Part shown: positions 32,600-42,588 of the stretch, piece by piece
Layout: every line of letters starts with the position of its first letter
Position numbering within the stretch: the stretch's first letter is position 1
Assembly: GCF_900115245.1 (NCBI RefSeq)
Contig: NZ_FOVT01000015.1
Coordinates: 62,001-126,000, forward strand
DNA length: 64,000 nt
DNA from: Mesorhizobium sp. NFR06
Lineage (GTDB): Bacteria > Pseudomonadota > Alphaproteobacteria > Rhizobiales > Rhizobiaceae
Direction of reading: 5' to 3'
Program-made: the position numbers and the translations under genes
Notes under the pieces: model-generated
Told to the model about the DNA's origin: nothing
What the model saw: only the letters and a program-made list of their open reading frames with translations
The model's database searches: none

Positions 32600-33502
32600 T
32601 CAGGCGAGCTGCGCCTGCCGTCCTTCGGGAATGGAGCTCAACAGCGTTTGGCGCGCCGACTTCAGGTGCTTGCGGCAGGCGATGTCGACCTTGGCGGGAT
32701 CGCGCGATTTCAGCGCCGCGATATAGGCGAGATGCTCCTGGACCGCGACCTCGTTGCGCTGGCGCTCCTGCGCCTTGTTCCATTGATAGTGGTAGTGGAA
32801 GATCATCGCGATCACATCATAGAAATCGACGATGAAACGGTTGTGCGAGGCGCGGTGGATCAGCCGGTGGAAGCGCTCGTCGAGTTCGGAGAATTCATTG
32901 AAGCGCGTGGCGATTTCGTTGGCGAGCCGGCGGTGCTCGACCTCCAGCCGGTCGAGGTCGACCCACACCGCGCTATCCTGCGGCAGCGCGGCGAAGGCTG
33001 CGGCCGAACGCAGCTCGAACATTTCGCGGATCTCGGTCAGTTCCAGCGCGAAGGCGCGGGTAAAACCCTTCAGCACCCAGTGGCTGTTGCGCCGCTTCTC
33101 GATCAGACCGAAGCGCGAGAAACGGATCAGGAACTCGCGTACGCTGGTGGTGCCGACGCCGATTTCCCGCGCCAGCTCCAGCTCGTTGATCTGCATGCCG
33201 GCCTCGGCGCCCTCGGCAAGCAACCGGCGCATGAAGGAACGCTCGATAATCTCGGCCAGCGAGTCGGTTTCCTCCTCGGGGAAGAAATCCTCCGACCGCG
33301 GCGCCCGCAGTACCGTCTTGTTGCGCTTGTTCCAGGCGATCAGCCCGGTCTCTTCCATGCGCGAAAGGATGCTGCGCACCGTGGTGCGGCTGACGCCGAG
33401 CAGCATCCCGAGCTCAGGCTCCGATGGCAGGCTTCGGGATTCGTCGAGCAGCCTGAGGCAGCGGTTGAAGGCGTCCTTGTAGACATTGTTGCTCTTCGAC
33501 AT
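32600..33502 (-). CDS. GntR-family regulator with two winged-helix domains and FCD domain
   Basis: A 300-residue regulator. Residues about 8-60 form one GntR-like winged helix (LPSEPELGMLLGVSRTTVRS), and residues about 80-145 a second (INELELAREIGVGTTSVREF). A helical FCD effector domain follows (FALELTEIREMFELRSAAAF, LDERFHRLIHRASHN). The usual FadR-type protein has only one winged helix and about 230 residues, so the duplication is a real departure. It is divergent from the UxaA-family dehydratase and probably controls that gene and the importer; two A/T-rich repeat elements upstream of those genes are candidate sites. The ATG at 33502 gives a sensible N-terminus; upstream in-frame sequence is not conserved-looking. 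Confidence 0.85.
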   Translation of the reverse strand: MSKSNNVYKDAFNRCLRLLDESRSLPSEPELGMLLGVSRTTVRSILSRMEETGLIAWNKRNKTVLRAPRSEDFFPEEETDSLAEIIERSFMRRLLAEGAEAGMQINELELAREIGVGTTSVREFLIRFSRFGLIEKRRNSHWVLKGFTRAFALELTEIREMFELRSAAAFAALPQDSAVWVDLDRLEVEHRRLANEIATRFNEFSELDERFHRLIHRASHNRFIVDFYDVIAMIFHYHYQWNKAQERQRNEVAVQEHLAYIAALKSRDPAKVDIACRKHLKSARQTLLSSIPEGRQAQLA

Positions 33503-33659
33503 GCCCCGTATCCCCCAACGCTTGCGGCGGCCCGCCGGAAGCGCGATATGATCGGTGTTCCGTAGCGCAAGCCTCCGAAAAGCAGAACGCCTTTCGCCGG
33601 CTTGCCAAAAGGGCAATCGCGCGCGTCGACCGACGAACATTGCCCACGCGAAAAAACAA

Positions 33660-33695
33660 TTGACGCAAAAATGTTTTTTCACGATAAAAGACATT
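33660..33695 (+). promoter_or_regulatory. Promoter and operator of the uxaA-like gene
   Basis: TTGACG (33660-33665), 17 bases, GATAAA (33683-33688). Overlapping it, AATGTTTTTT (33670) and AAAAGACATT (33686) form a 9/10 inverted repeat. GAAAAAAC (33650) and GTTTTTTC (33673) form another. The segment is strikingly A/T-rich. The string TGTTTTTT-N3-GATAAA recurs at 35519. Confidence 0.6.
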
Positions 33696-33756
33696 ACCTT
33701 TAAACGGGCGCAAGTCAATCCGCTCGCCCTCCCAGGATCACCCAGGACAGCCGCCC

Positions 33757-35262
33757 GTGAACGCTGCAAACACCATCCTCCTTTCCCCCGCCGACAATGT
33801 CGCCGTCGCCAATGGCCGTATCGAGATCGGCGCAGCCTTGCCGGCCGGCGCTGTCGCGGTGGCGGTGATCGAACCTGGACACAAAGTGGCGATCAGGCCG
33901 ATCGCGGCGGGCGAAGCGGTGGTGAAATACGCGCAGGCGATCGGCCGCGCCACTCAAGCCATCGCGCCCGGCGAGCACGTCCACTCGCACAATCTGGTCT
34001 TCGAGAGCGGCCGCCTGCCGGTGGTGCCGCCGAGCGAGGCCGTGCACGCCAGCGAAGCCGACCGCAAGCGCACCTTCATGGGCTATCGCCGCGCCGACGG
34101 CCGCGCCGGCACCCGCAACTTCATCGGCATCATCGCCAGCGTCAATTGCTCGTCGACCGTGTGCCATGCCATTGCCGGCGAGGCCAACCGCACGCTCCTG
34201 CCGAAATATCCAGGCATCGACGGTTTCGTGCCGATCGTGCACGGCCAGGGCTGCGGCATGAGCGCCACCGGCGACGGCATGATGGTTCTGCACCGCACGC
34301 TCGCCGGCTACGCGCGCCATCCGAATTTCGGTGGCGTGCTGATGGTCGGCCTGGGCTGCGAGGTCAACCAGCTCACGCTTTACGGCCAGAAGGGCGTCGC
34401 CGCGGGAAAACGGCATTTCAACATCCAGGAAGCCGGCGGCTCGCGCAAATCCGTCGAGCGAGCGATGGGCGTGCTGGCCGAGATCGCCGAGGAGGTCGGC
34501 CAATTGCAGCGTGAGCCGATCCCGGTCAGCGAGATCGTCGTCGGCCTGCAATGCGGCGGCTCGGACGGCATGTCCGGCATCACCGCCAATCCGGCGTTGG
34601 GCGCGGCCGTCGACATCCTGGCCGGCTGCGGCGGCATCGGCATCCTGTCGGAGACCACCGAGATCTACGGCGCCGAGCATCTGCTTGCCTATCGCGCGGC
34701 CTCGCCCGAGATCGCCGCCAAGCTCGACGGCTATGTGAAGTGGTGGGAGGATCATACCGCCAAGCACGGCGCCTCGATCGACAACAACCCCTCGCCCGGC
34801 AACAAGCGCGGCGGCCTGACCACGATCCTCGAGAAATCGCTCGGCGCCGTCGCCAAGGGCGGCCAGACGCCGCTCAACGGCGTCTTCGGCTATGCCGAGA
34901 AGGTCTCAGGCAGCGGCCTGGTATTCATGGACACGCCCGGCTACGACCCGGTCTCGGCCACCGGCCAGGTCGCCGGCGGCGCCAACGTCATCGTCTTCAC
35001 CACCGGCCGCGGTTCGTGCTTTGGCTGCCGGCCGACGCCTTCGATCAAGGTAGCCACCAATTCGACCATGTATCACCAGATGGAAGAGGACATGGACGTC
35101 AATTGCGGCGTCATCGCCTCGGGCGAGAAGACCATTGCCGGCATGGGCCGCGAGATCTTCGAGTTGATCATCGAGACGGCGTCCGGCCGCAAGACCAAGA
35201 GCGAGGCGTTCGGCTACGGCGACAACGAATTCGTGCCCTGGCATCTCGGCGCGACGCTTTAG
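33757..35262 (+). CDS. uxaA: UxaA-family dehydratase (altronate/galactarate type)
   Basis: Sugar-acid dehydratase of 501 residues. The N-terminal ~75 residues are the SAF domain (GHKVAIRPIAAGEAVVKYAQ, HVHSHNLVF). The main domain has RADGRAGTRNFIGIIASVNCSSTV, QGCGMSATGDG, LGCEVNQL and QCGGSDGMSGITANPALG, typical of altronate dehydratase, which gives 2-keto-3-deoxy-gluconate. The fused SAF-plus-catalytic form matches UxaA. Which aldonate it uses is not certain; galactarate dehydratase is the main alternative. The start is a GTG. It leads the importer operon, 345 bases before the binding protein. Confidence 0.82.
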   Translation: MNAANTILLSPADNVAVANGRIEIGAALPAGAVAVAVIEPGHKVAIRPIAAGEAVVKYAQAIGRATQAIAPGEHVHSHNLVFESGRLPVVPPSEAVHASEADRKRTFMGYRRADGRAGTRNFIGIIASVNCSSTVCHAIAGEANRTLLPKYPGIDGFVPIVHGQGCGMSATGDGMMVLHRTLAGYARHPNFGGVLMVGLGCEVNQLTLYGQKGVAAGKRHFNIQEAGGSRKSVERAMGVLAEIAEEVGQLQREPIPVSEIVVGLQCGGSDGMSGITANPALGAAVDILAGCGGIGILSETTEIYGAEHLLAYRAASPEIAAKLDGYVKWWEDHTAKHGASIDNNPSPGNKRGGLTTILEKSLGAVAKGGQTPLNGVFGYAEKVSGSGLVFMDTPGYDPVSATGQVAGGANVIVFTTGRGSCFGCRPTPSIKVATNSTMYHQMEEDMDVNCGVIASGEKTIAGMGREIFELIIETASGRKTKSEAFGYGDNEFVPWHLGATL

Positions 35263-35336
35263 TCCCAGGCCACGATGCAGCCGAAGCGCTGCCGACGGCA
35301 AGGAACCGACCTTTCGCAGCCATCCCGCTTCACGAG

Positions 35337-35381
35337 GGAATGAATATTCCATATTGACAGAACAGTGGAATTATTGTTCCA
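35337..35381. promoter_or_regulatory. Two palindromic operators around a -35 element
   Basis: GGAATGAATATTCC (35337-35350) and TGGAATTATTGTTCCA (35366-35381) share the plan GGAA-N6-TTCC. Their centres are 30 bases apart, close to three helical turns, so both face the same side. TTGACA (35354-35359) lies between them. The arms resemble IclR-type sites; the regulator is unknown. Confidence 0.62.
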
Positions 35382-35502
35382 TGTCGATAAGGAGGAACGG
35401 AAGCAGCCCATGTGCTGCCAGGGAGGGAGGAGCCGAGCAAACCTCGTACGGCATCACGTAAACGGCACCAGACACCGCTTGCATCGACCACGCTGATGCA
35501 CT

Positions 35503-35535
35503 ATCAAAAAACGGCATCTGTTTTTTATTGATAAA
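35503..35535. promoter_or_regulatory. A/T-rich inverted repeat upstream of the importer
   Basis: AAAAAAC (35506) and GTTTTTT (35520) flank GGCATCT, bounded by ATC and GAT. TGTTTTTT-N3-GATAAA (35519-35535) repeats the sequence at 33672-33688 in front of the uxaA-like gene. The remaining part of the 35263-35607 gap shows no gene. Confidence 0.5.
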
Positions 35536-35607
35536 GTTCTGTTTGGCCCACGCCTGTCCAGATGGAGCTTCCGTAACCTTCACCAGGCGATCTTAGGGAG
35601 GAACCTA

Positions 35608-36603
35608 ATGAAATTCGTGACCAGCCTTCTCAACCGCCGCGCCTTCGTGGCCTTGGCCGCCGCATCGATGCTCGCCGGCGCGCTGCATTCCGCACCCGCC
35701 TCGGCGGCCGACGTGACCATTCCGATCATCGTCAAGGACACCACCTCCTTCTACTGGCAGATCGTTCTGGCCGGCGCCCGCAAGGCGGGCAAGGATCTCG
35801 GCGTCAACGTGCCGGAACTGGGCGCGCAGGCCGAGACCGACGTCAACGGCCAGATCTCGATCCTCGAAAACGCCGTCGCCGGCAATCCGGCCGCCGTCGT
35901 CATCGCGCCGACCGAGGCCAAGGCGCTCGGCAAGCCGATCGACGAGGCCGCATCCAAGGTCAAGGTCATCGGCATCGACTCCGGCGCCGACTCGAAGGCC
36001 TTCACCTCCTTCCTCACCACCGACAACGTCCAGGGCGGTCGTGTCGCGGCTGACGGTCTGGCCGCCGCGATCGGCGCCGCCAATGGCGGCAAGGTCGAGG
36101 GCAAGGTTGCCCTGATCACCGCGCTCCCGGGCGCCGGCTCGCTCGAGCAGCGCGCCCAGGGCTTCAAGGAACAGCTCAAGGCCAAGTATCCGGGTCTCCA
36201 GCTCGTTGCCGACAAATACGCCGACGGTCAGGCCACCACCGGTCTCAACATCGCGACCGACCTGATCACCGCCAATCCGGACCTCAAGGGCATCTTCGCC
36301 TCCAACCTGATCATGGCGCAAGGCGTCGGCCAGGCGATCGCCGAGAATAATCTTGCCGGCAAGGTCGGCCTGATCGGCTTCGACAGCGACGAGAAGCTGA
36401 TCAAGTTCCTCAATGACGGCGTCATCTCCGGCCTCGTCGTCCAGGACCCGTACCGCATGGGCTATGACGGCATCAAGACCGCGCTCGCCGCCTCGAAGGG
36501 CGAAAAGGTCGAGGCCAATGTCGACACCGGTGCCAACCTGGTCACCAAGGACAACATGAAGGATCCGAAGATCGACGCGCTGCTCAACCCGAAGCTCAAC
36601 TGA
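35608..36603 (+). CDS. Sugar ABC transporter substrate-binding protein (RbsB type)
   Basis: Periplasmic binding protein of family 2/type I, 331 residues. It has a signal peptide of about 34 residues ending ASA, then DVTIPIIVKDTTSFYWQIVL, GAQAETDVNGQISILENAVAGNPAAVVIAPTE, FLTTDNVQGGRVAADGL and GLIGFDSDEKLIKFL, the ribose/galactose-binding fold. AGGGAGGAA precedes the ATG. The ligand is unknown; with a UxaA-type enzyme upstream, a pentose, hexose or sugar acid is plausible. A hairpin follows the gene. Confidence 0.9.
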   Translation: MKFVTSLLNRRAFVALAAASMLAGALHSAPASAADVTIPIIVKDTTSFYWQIVLAGARKAGKDLGVNVPELGAQAETDVNGQISILENAVAGNPAAVVIAPTEAKALGKPIDEAASKVKVIGIDSGADSKAFTSFLTTDNVQGGRVAADGLAAAIGAANGGKVEGKVALITALPGAGSLEQRAQGFKEQLKAKYPGLQLVADKYADGQATTGLNIATDLITANPDLKGIFASNLIMAQGVGQAIAENNLAGKVGLIGFDSDEKLIKFLNDGVISGLVVQDPYRMGYDGIKTALAASKGEKVEANVDTGANLVTKDNMKDPKIDALLNPKLN

Positions 36604-36619
36604 GATCTTCACCACAGTC

Positions 36620-36647
36620 GTTTCCGGGGCCCTGGCGCCCCGGAAAC
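36620..36647 (+). other. Intercistronic hairpin after the binding protein gene
   Basis: GTTTCCGGGGC and GCCCCGGAAAC form a perfect 11-bp stem with a six-base loop and no U-run. It sits 17 bases after the stop, where it could stabilise the binding-protein message or reduce read-through into the ATPase gene. Confidence 0.65.
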
Positions 36648-36760
36648 ATCCGCCGCGGCGGTTTGGAAATTCGACGCCTTGCGTTAGCTTGTCTTCAAGG
36701 TGCGCGATCAAGACGCATCGGCGCGGACCCAACGGTTGAGACCAATCTGGGAGGATTGTC

Positions 36761-38310
<1,550 letters not shown>

Positions 38311-38314
<4 letters not shown>

Positions 38315-39276
38315 GCACCGAGGTCATCGCCGCCGAAAAACCCAAGCGCAACTACAACGCCCTGTTCGGGCTGACGCTGCTGGCGCTGCTGGTCCTGCTG
38401 TGGGTCATCCTTTCGGTGGCGACGACCAGCTTCGCCTCGGCCAACAACATCTCGAACCTGTTGCGCCAGGGTTCGATGATCGCCATTCTCGCGGTCGGCC
38501 AGACCTTCGTCATCATCACCGGCGGCATCGATCTTTCCGTCGGCGCGGTGGTCGGCTTCTCTACCGTCATCGCCGCAATGCTGATCAATGCCGGCGTGCC
38601 GGTGTTCGCCGCCATCCTGATCACGCTTCTGGTCGGCGTCGCCATCGGCCTGTTCCACGGTTTCGGCATCGTCAAGATGGGCCTTCCGCCCTTCATCATA
38701 ACGCTGGCGACGCTGACATCGCTGCGCGGCATCGGCCTGTTGATGACCAACGGCAATTCCATCTCGATCAACAACGACGCCTTCCAGGAGTTCTCGCGCA
38801 ATTCCTTCGTCGGCGTCCCCAATCTGTTCTGGATGGTGATCCTGGTCGGCATCCCGGCCTATGTCTTTCTGCATCACAGCCGCTGGGGCCGTTATCTGTT
38901 TTCGGTCGGCTCCAATGCCGAGGCGTCGCGCCTGTCCGGCGTCAACGTGCAGCGCACCATCTACATGGCCTATACGCTGTCCGGCCTGTGCGCGGCTTTC
39001 GTCGGCGTGCTGTTGGCGTCCCGCATCGGCATCGGCAATCCGACCCAGGCCGAAGGTTGGGAGTTGCAGGCGATCGCCTCGTCGGTGATCGGCGGCACCT
39101 CGCTCTTCGGCGCGATCGGGTCGGTGCACGGGCCGCTGCTCGGCGCCTTCATCCTCGCCACCATCAACAACGGCGCCAACCTGCTCAACGTCAACGCCTT
39201 CTGGCAGCGCATCATCACCGGCGTGCTGATCATCGTCATTGTTTACTTCGACGGTCTGCGCCGTCGCGGCAAATGA
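38311..39276 (+). CDS. Sugar ABC transporter permease (RbsC type)
   Basis: A 321-residue inner-membrane permease with about ten spans. FVIITGGIDLSVGAVVGFSTV is the RbsC signature, SLRGIGLLMTNG and GRYLFSVGSNAEASRLSGVNV follow, then IASSVIGGTSLFGAIGSVHG. A single permease gene implies a homodimer. It overlaps the ATPase gene by four bases and is followed by an intrinsic terminator. Confidence 0.92.
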
Positions 39277-39293
39277 ATCCTCCCTGAAACTCC

Positions 39294-39331
39294 GCGCCGG
39301 CCCGGTTCGACCGAGGCCGGCGCTCTTTTTT
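39294..39331 (+). terminator. Intrinsic terminator after the importer operon
   Basis: GCGCCGGCC (39294) pairs with GGCCGGCGC (39315), nine perfect base pairs, followed by TCTTTTTT. It ends ten bases before the dehydrogenase start codon. Confidence 0.9.
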
Positions 39332-39340
39332 GGATTGCCC

Positions 39341-40357
39341 ATGAAAGCCGTCGTCTGCCGCTCGCCCGGCGATCTTGTCATCGAGGACCGCGCCACACCC
39401 GGAATGCCACCGCCCGGCTGGGCACGCGTCGCGGTCAGCCATGTCGGCATCTGCGGCACCGATTACCATATCTTCGAAGGCAAGCACCCGTTCCTGGCCT
39501 ATCCGCGTGTCATGGGCCACGAAGTTTCCGGCACGATCGTCGAGAGAGGTGAAGGCATCGATCTTTCCGTTGGCGAGGCGGTGATCATCAACCCCTATCT
39601 CGCCTGCGGCAAATGCATTGCCTGCCGGCACGGCAAACCGAATTGCTGCGTGAAGATCGAAGTGCTGGGCGTGCATCGCGACGGCGCCATGTGCGACGAG
39701 ATCCTGGTGCCGGCTCAGAACCTTTATCCGGCAAATGGCCTGTCGCTGGCCGACGCCGCGGCGGTCGAATTCCTGGCCATCGGCGCGCACGCCGTGCGAC
39801 GCTCGCTTGGCGCGCCGGGCCAGCGCACGCTGGTCATCGGCGCCGGACCGATCGGGCTCGGCACGGCGATCTTCGCGCGCATCGCCGGGCTCGACGTCAG
39901 CCTGCTCGACATGAGCGCCGAGCGGCTTGGCTTCGCCGAAACGGAACTCGGCTTTGCTTCGCTCGACGGCTCGAAGGCATCAGCCTCCGACCTTGTCCGG
40001 CAGGCAACCGCCGGCGAAGGCTTCGACCTCGTGTTCGACGCCACCGGCAACACGCGGTCGGTGCAATCGGCTTTCGCCCATGTCGCGCATGGCGGCACTC
40101 TGGTGCTGGTCAGCGTCGTCAAGGACGACATCTCTTTCTCAGACCCCGAATTCCACAAGCGCGAGATGACGCTGGTCGGCAGCCGCAATGCGCTCCGCGC
40201 CGATTTCGACCATGTCGCGGCCTCCATCCGCAACGGCGCCGTGCCGTTGAACAAGCTCGTCACCCATCGCACGACGCTCGCCGGAACGCCGCGCGATCTT
40301 GCGCGCTGGGCGCATGAGAAGTCGGGGCTGATCAAGGCGGTTATCGAGGTCGGGTGA
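39341..40357 (+). CDS. Zinc-dependent alcohol dehydrogenase (sugar-acid dehydrogenase-like)
   Basis: MDR zinc enzyme of 338 residues. Catalytic zinc ligands: Cys in GICGTDYHIFEG, His-Glu in VMGHEVSGTI; structural zinc cysteines in YLACGKCIACRHGKPNCC. The coenzyme motif is LVIGAGPIGLGTAI, with a following acidic residue (LLDMS) suited to NAD. Related proteins oxidise L-galactonate, L-gulonate or similar acids, which would feed a UxaA-type route; this is inference. The start at 39341 is right behind the importer terminator with a poor ribosome site, so expression may depend on read-through. Confidence 0.87.
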   Translation: MKAVVCRSPGDLVIEDRATPGMPPPGWARVAVSHVGICGTDYHIFEGKHPFLAYPRVMGHEVSGTIVERGEGIDLSVGEAVIINPYLACGKCIACRHGKPNCCVKIEVLGVHRDGAMCDEILVPAQNLYPANGLSLADAAAVEFLAIGAHAVRRSLGAPGQRTLVIGAGPIGLGTAIFARIAGLDVSLLDMSAERLGFAETELGFASLDGSKASASDLVRQATAGEGFDLVFDATGNTRSVQSAFAHVAHGGTLVLVSVVKDDISFSDPEFHKREMTLVGSRNALRADFDHVAASIRNGAVPLNKLVTHRTTLAGTPRDLARWAHEKSGLIKAVIEVG

Positions 40358-40431
40358 GAGGCCGGTCCGACACGAGCATTCGGTGGGTGACAGTGCGGGA
40401 TTTGGCAGAGCGCATGCTTTGCGATTTTGTC

Positions 40432-40610
40432 GCCTCGTCATTCACGGGCGGAGCAAGGAGCGTAGCGACGCAGCGCAGACCCGAGGATCCATTCCGTGAC
40501 GTCGACGCGTTGCAACGATCCAGAATTCTGCTCCGCGGCGCTTTACGATCAAGGTTACGGCATGGATCCTCGGGTCTACGCTTCGCTTCGCCCGTGGATG
40601 ACGACCTCGG
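40432..40610. repeat. Dispersed palindrome, family B, long mosaic copy
   Basis: Left arm from CGCCTCGTCATTCACGGGCG to GACCCGAGGATCCAT and right arm from ATGGATCCTCGGGTC to CCGTGGATGACGA are inverted copies of the same unit, separated by about 70 bases. It fills most of the gap between the dehydrogenase and phnF, where I see no gene. Confidence 0.7.
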
Positions 40611-40642
40611 GGGTTATCGTCCGGATGTCACGACGTCGAAGG

Positions 40643-41389
40643 TTACTCGTTCGCCGAAAGCCTCAGTTCCACCCGCTCCGCCGGAAAGCGCGCCTCCGCG
40701 AACTGGATCGGCTGGCCGTCGAGCGTGACGTTGACGGCAACGGTGACAAGCACGATGGCGCCGGGCTGCAAATCGAGCGCGGCGAGATCGTCGGCATCGG
40801 CGTGACGCGCCGACAGCACCGTCGACTGCCTGAGATAATCGTTGATGCCGAAGCGCTCGAGTGAAGCCGTGATCGATCCCGTTTCGGCCATCGCGTCTTC
40901 GATGCCCGCGAAGCGCCTGGCATCGAACCAGGTCGTAGCGCGCGACACGGGGTGCCCGTCGGCCTCGCCGCGCGTCTCCAAGCGGATGACGGCTGCGCCC
41001 TTCGCTATAGCCAGCGCCTCGGCGACGCGCCGGATGGCCGGCTCCGTCGATGACGACAGCAGCGCGATATGCCGTTCGGTCGTCTGCCCCTGCAACCCGG
41101 TCGAGAACCTCGTGCGCGCGCCGATCGGATAGGACAGCCGCTTGCGCGACAAGACGAACGTGCCGCGCCCCTGCTCGGCCTTCAGCACGCCTTCCTGTAC
41201 CAGCGCGGCAATGGCGCTGCGCACCGTGTGGCGGTTGACGCCGTAACGCTCGGCCAGCACGACTTCGGGCGGCAGCGCAGCGTTCTCCAGGAAATCCCCG
41301 CTGGCGATCGCCTGCAATATCCTGTCGGCGATCTGCCGCCACAGCGAGACGCCGTTGCGTCTTTCGATACTGCCCGCCAGTCCGATCAC
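40643..41389 (-). CDS. phnF: Phosphonate metabolism regulator PhnF (GntR/HutC family)
   Basis: A 248-residue regulator with an N-terminal GntR winged helix (GVSLWRQIADRILQAIASGD, PPEVVLAERYGVNRHTVRSA) and a C-terminal UTRA ligand domain (ATTWFDARRFAGIEDAMAETGSI). It is divergent from phnG, the usual place of phnF, and would repress the C-P lyase genes. The start is a GTG at 41389. Candidate sites are the overlapping inverted repeats at 41465-41489. Confidence 0.9.
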   Translation of the reverse strand: MIGLAGSIERRNGVSLWRQIADRILQAIASGDFLENAALPPEVVLAERYGVNRHTVRSAIAALVQEGVLKAEQGRGTFVLSRKRLSYPIGARTRFSTGLQGQTTERHIALLSSSTEPAIRRVAEALAIAKGAAVIRLETRGEADGHPVSRATTWFDARRFAGIEDAMAETGSITASLERFGINDYLRQSTVLSARHADADDLAALDLQPGAIVLVTVAVNVTLDGQPIQFAEARFPAERVELRLSANE

Positions 41390-41464
41390 TCACCACCCCC
41401 AAGCAATTTCTGGCGCCTGTCATCCACCCGTCATGGACTCTCGTTACGAGATAAGTATAATTTG

Positions 41465-41489
41465 TATAGTTGTCTATATCAATAGACAA
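41465..41489. promoter_or_regulatory. Probable PhnF operator
   Basis: TTGTCTAT-N4-ATAGACAA (41470-41489) is a perfect inverted repeat, and TATAG-N4-CTATA (41465-41478) overlaps it. The surrounding A/T-rich DNA probably holds both divergent promoters. phnG starts 25 bases after the repeat. Confidence 0.7.
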
Positions 41490-41514
41490 ATTCCCCTGAA
41501 CGAGGAGCGAGGCC

Positions 41515-41976
41515 ATGCGAGGACAGGAAGCGCGCGAGCAGGCCGGGCGGAAGGCCTTGATGGCGACGCTGGCGCATGCCGCGGCCGATGAGATCGCCAG
41601 TCTGTGGAACGAGTCGGGCCTGCCTTCCGAGGCGGAGATTTTACGCGGTCCCGAAACGGGACTGGTGACGGTGCGCGGACGGATCGGGGGCGGCGGCGCG
41701 CCGTTCAATGTCGGCGAAGCGACGGTCACCCGCGCCACGGTGCGGCTGCCTTCGGGGCGGGTCGGCCATTCCTATGCGCTCGGCCGTGACAAGGACAAGG
41801 CCAAGCTGGCAGCCATTGCCGACGCGCTCTGGCAGGACCCGGCGCACCGCGAGACGGTCGAGTCGAAGCTTATCGCGCCCCTGCGCGCGGCGCTCGATGC
41901 GGCGCGCGAGACGCGGCGCGTCGAGACGGCGGCGACGAAAGTCGATTTTTTCACCATGGTGCGCGGAGAGGACTGA
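41515..41976 (+). CDS. phnG: C-P lyase subunit PhnG
   Basis: Subunit of the carbon-phosphorus lyase core complex, 153 residues. Recognisable segments: REQAGRKALMATLAHA, ILRGPETGLVTVRGRIGGGGAPFNVGEATVTRATVRL and GHSYALGRDKDKAKLAAIADAL. It binds PhnH and PhnI; the core complex converts ATP and phosphonate to the ribose 5-triphosphate-linked intermediate. GAGGAGCGAGG precedes the ATG. Its stop overlaps the phnH start (TGATG). Confidence 0.95.
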   Translation: MRGQEAREQAGRKALMATLAHAAADEIASLWNESGLPSEAEILRGPETGLVTVRGRIGGGGAPFNVGEATVTRATVRLPSGRVGHSYALGRDKDKAKLAAIADALWQDPAHRETVESKLIAPLRAALDAARETRRVETAATKVDFFTMVRGED

Positions 41977-42587
41977 TGGATATCGCCACGCAATCGATCG
42001 ACGGCGGCTTCGCCGATCCGGTTTTCAACGCCCAGGCGGTATTCCGTTCCATCATGGACGCGATGGCGCGGCCCGGCACGGTCCAGATCCTGCCTTCGCT
42101 CGCCCATCCGCCGGCGCCGCTCTCGGCGACGGCCGGCGCGGTAGCTCTCGCCCTCTGCGACAACGACACGCCGGTCTGGCTCGACTTGCCGCTGCAGGCC
42201 GAAGCTGCGGTCAAGGCCTGGCTCGGCTTTCACACCGGCGCGCCCTTGGCCAACACGCCGGCCGACGCGCATTTCGCGCTGATCGCCAATCCGAAGGAAA
42301 TGGCGGCGATCGACGGTTTTTCGCAAGGCACACAGGAATATCCAGACCGCTCGACGACGCTGATTCTTTTGGTCGACGATCTCGCTTCTGGCCCCTCGCT
42401 GCTGCTCGAGGGACCCGGCATCGAAAAGACCTCGATGATCGCGCCGCCCGGCATGCCGCGCCATTTCGTCGAACAGTGGAAGCAGAACAACCAGCGCTTT
42501 CCCCGCGGCGTCGACATCATCCTGGCGGCGCCCGGCAGCCTCGCCTGCCTGCCGCGCACCACCCGCATCAAGACGATGGAGGCATGA
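41976..42587 (+). CDS. phnH: C-P lyase subunit PhnH
   Basis: Core-complex subunit of 203 residues. The start GGFADPVFNAQAVFRSIMDAMARPGTVQ and later GAPLANTPADAHFALIANP and GPGIEKTSMIAPPGMPRHFVEQWKQNNQRFPRGVDI match PhnH along its whole length. It is translationally coupled at both ends with phnG and phnI. Confidence 0.95.
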   Translation: MDIATQSIDGGFADPVFNAQAVFRSIMDAMARPGTVQILPSLAHPPAPLSATAGAVALALCDNDTPVWLDLPLQAEAAVKAWLGFHTGAPLANTPADAHFALIANPKEMAAIDGFSQGTQEYPDRSTTLILLVDDLASGPSLLLEGPGIEKTSMIAPPGMPRHFVEQWKQNNQRFPRGVDIILAAPGSLACLPRTTRIKTMEA

Positions 42588-42588
42588 C

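Noticed and set aside
35503..35532. AAAAAAC...GTTTTTT as an intrinsic terminator
   Set aside because: The stem is almost all A-T and would be weak; repetition of part of it upstream of uxaA favours a regulatory site.
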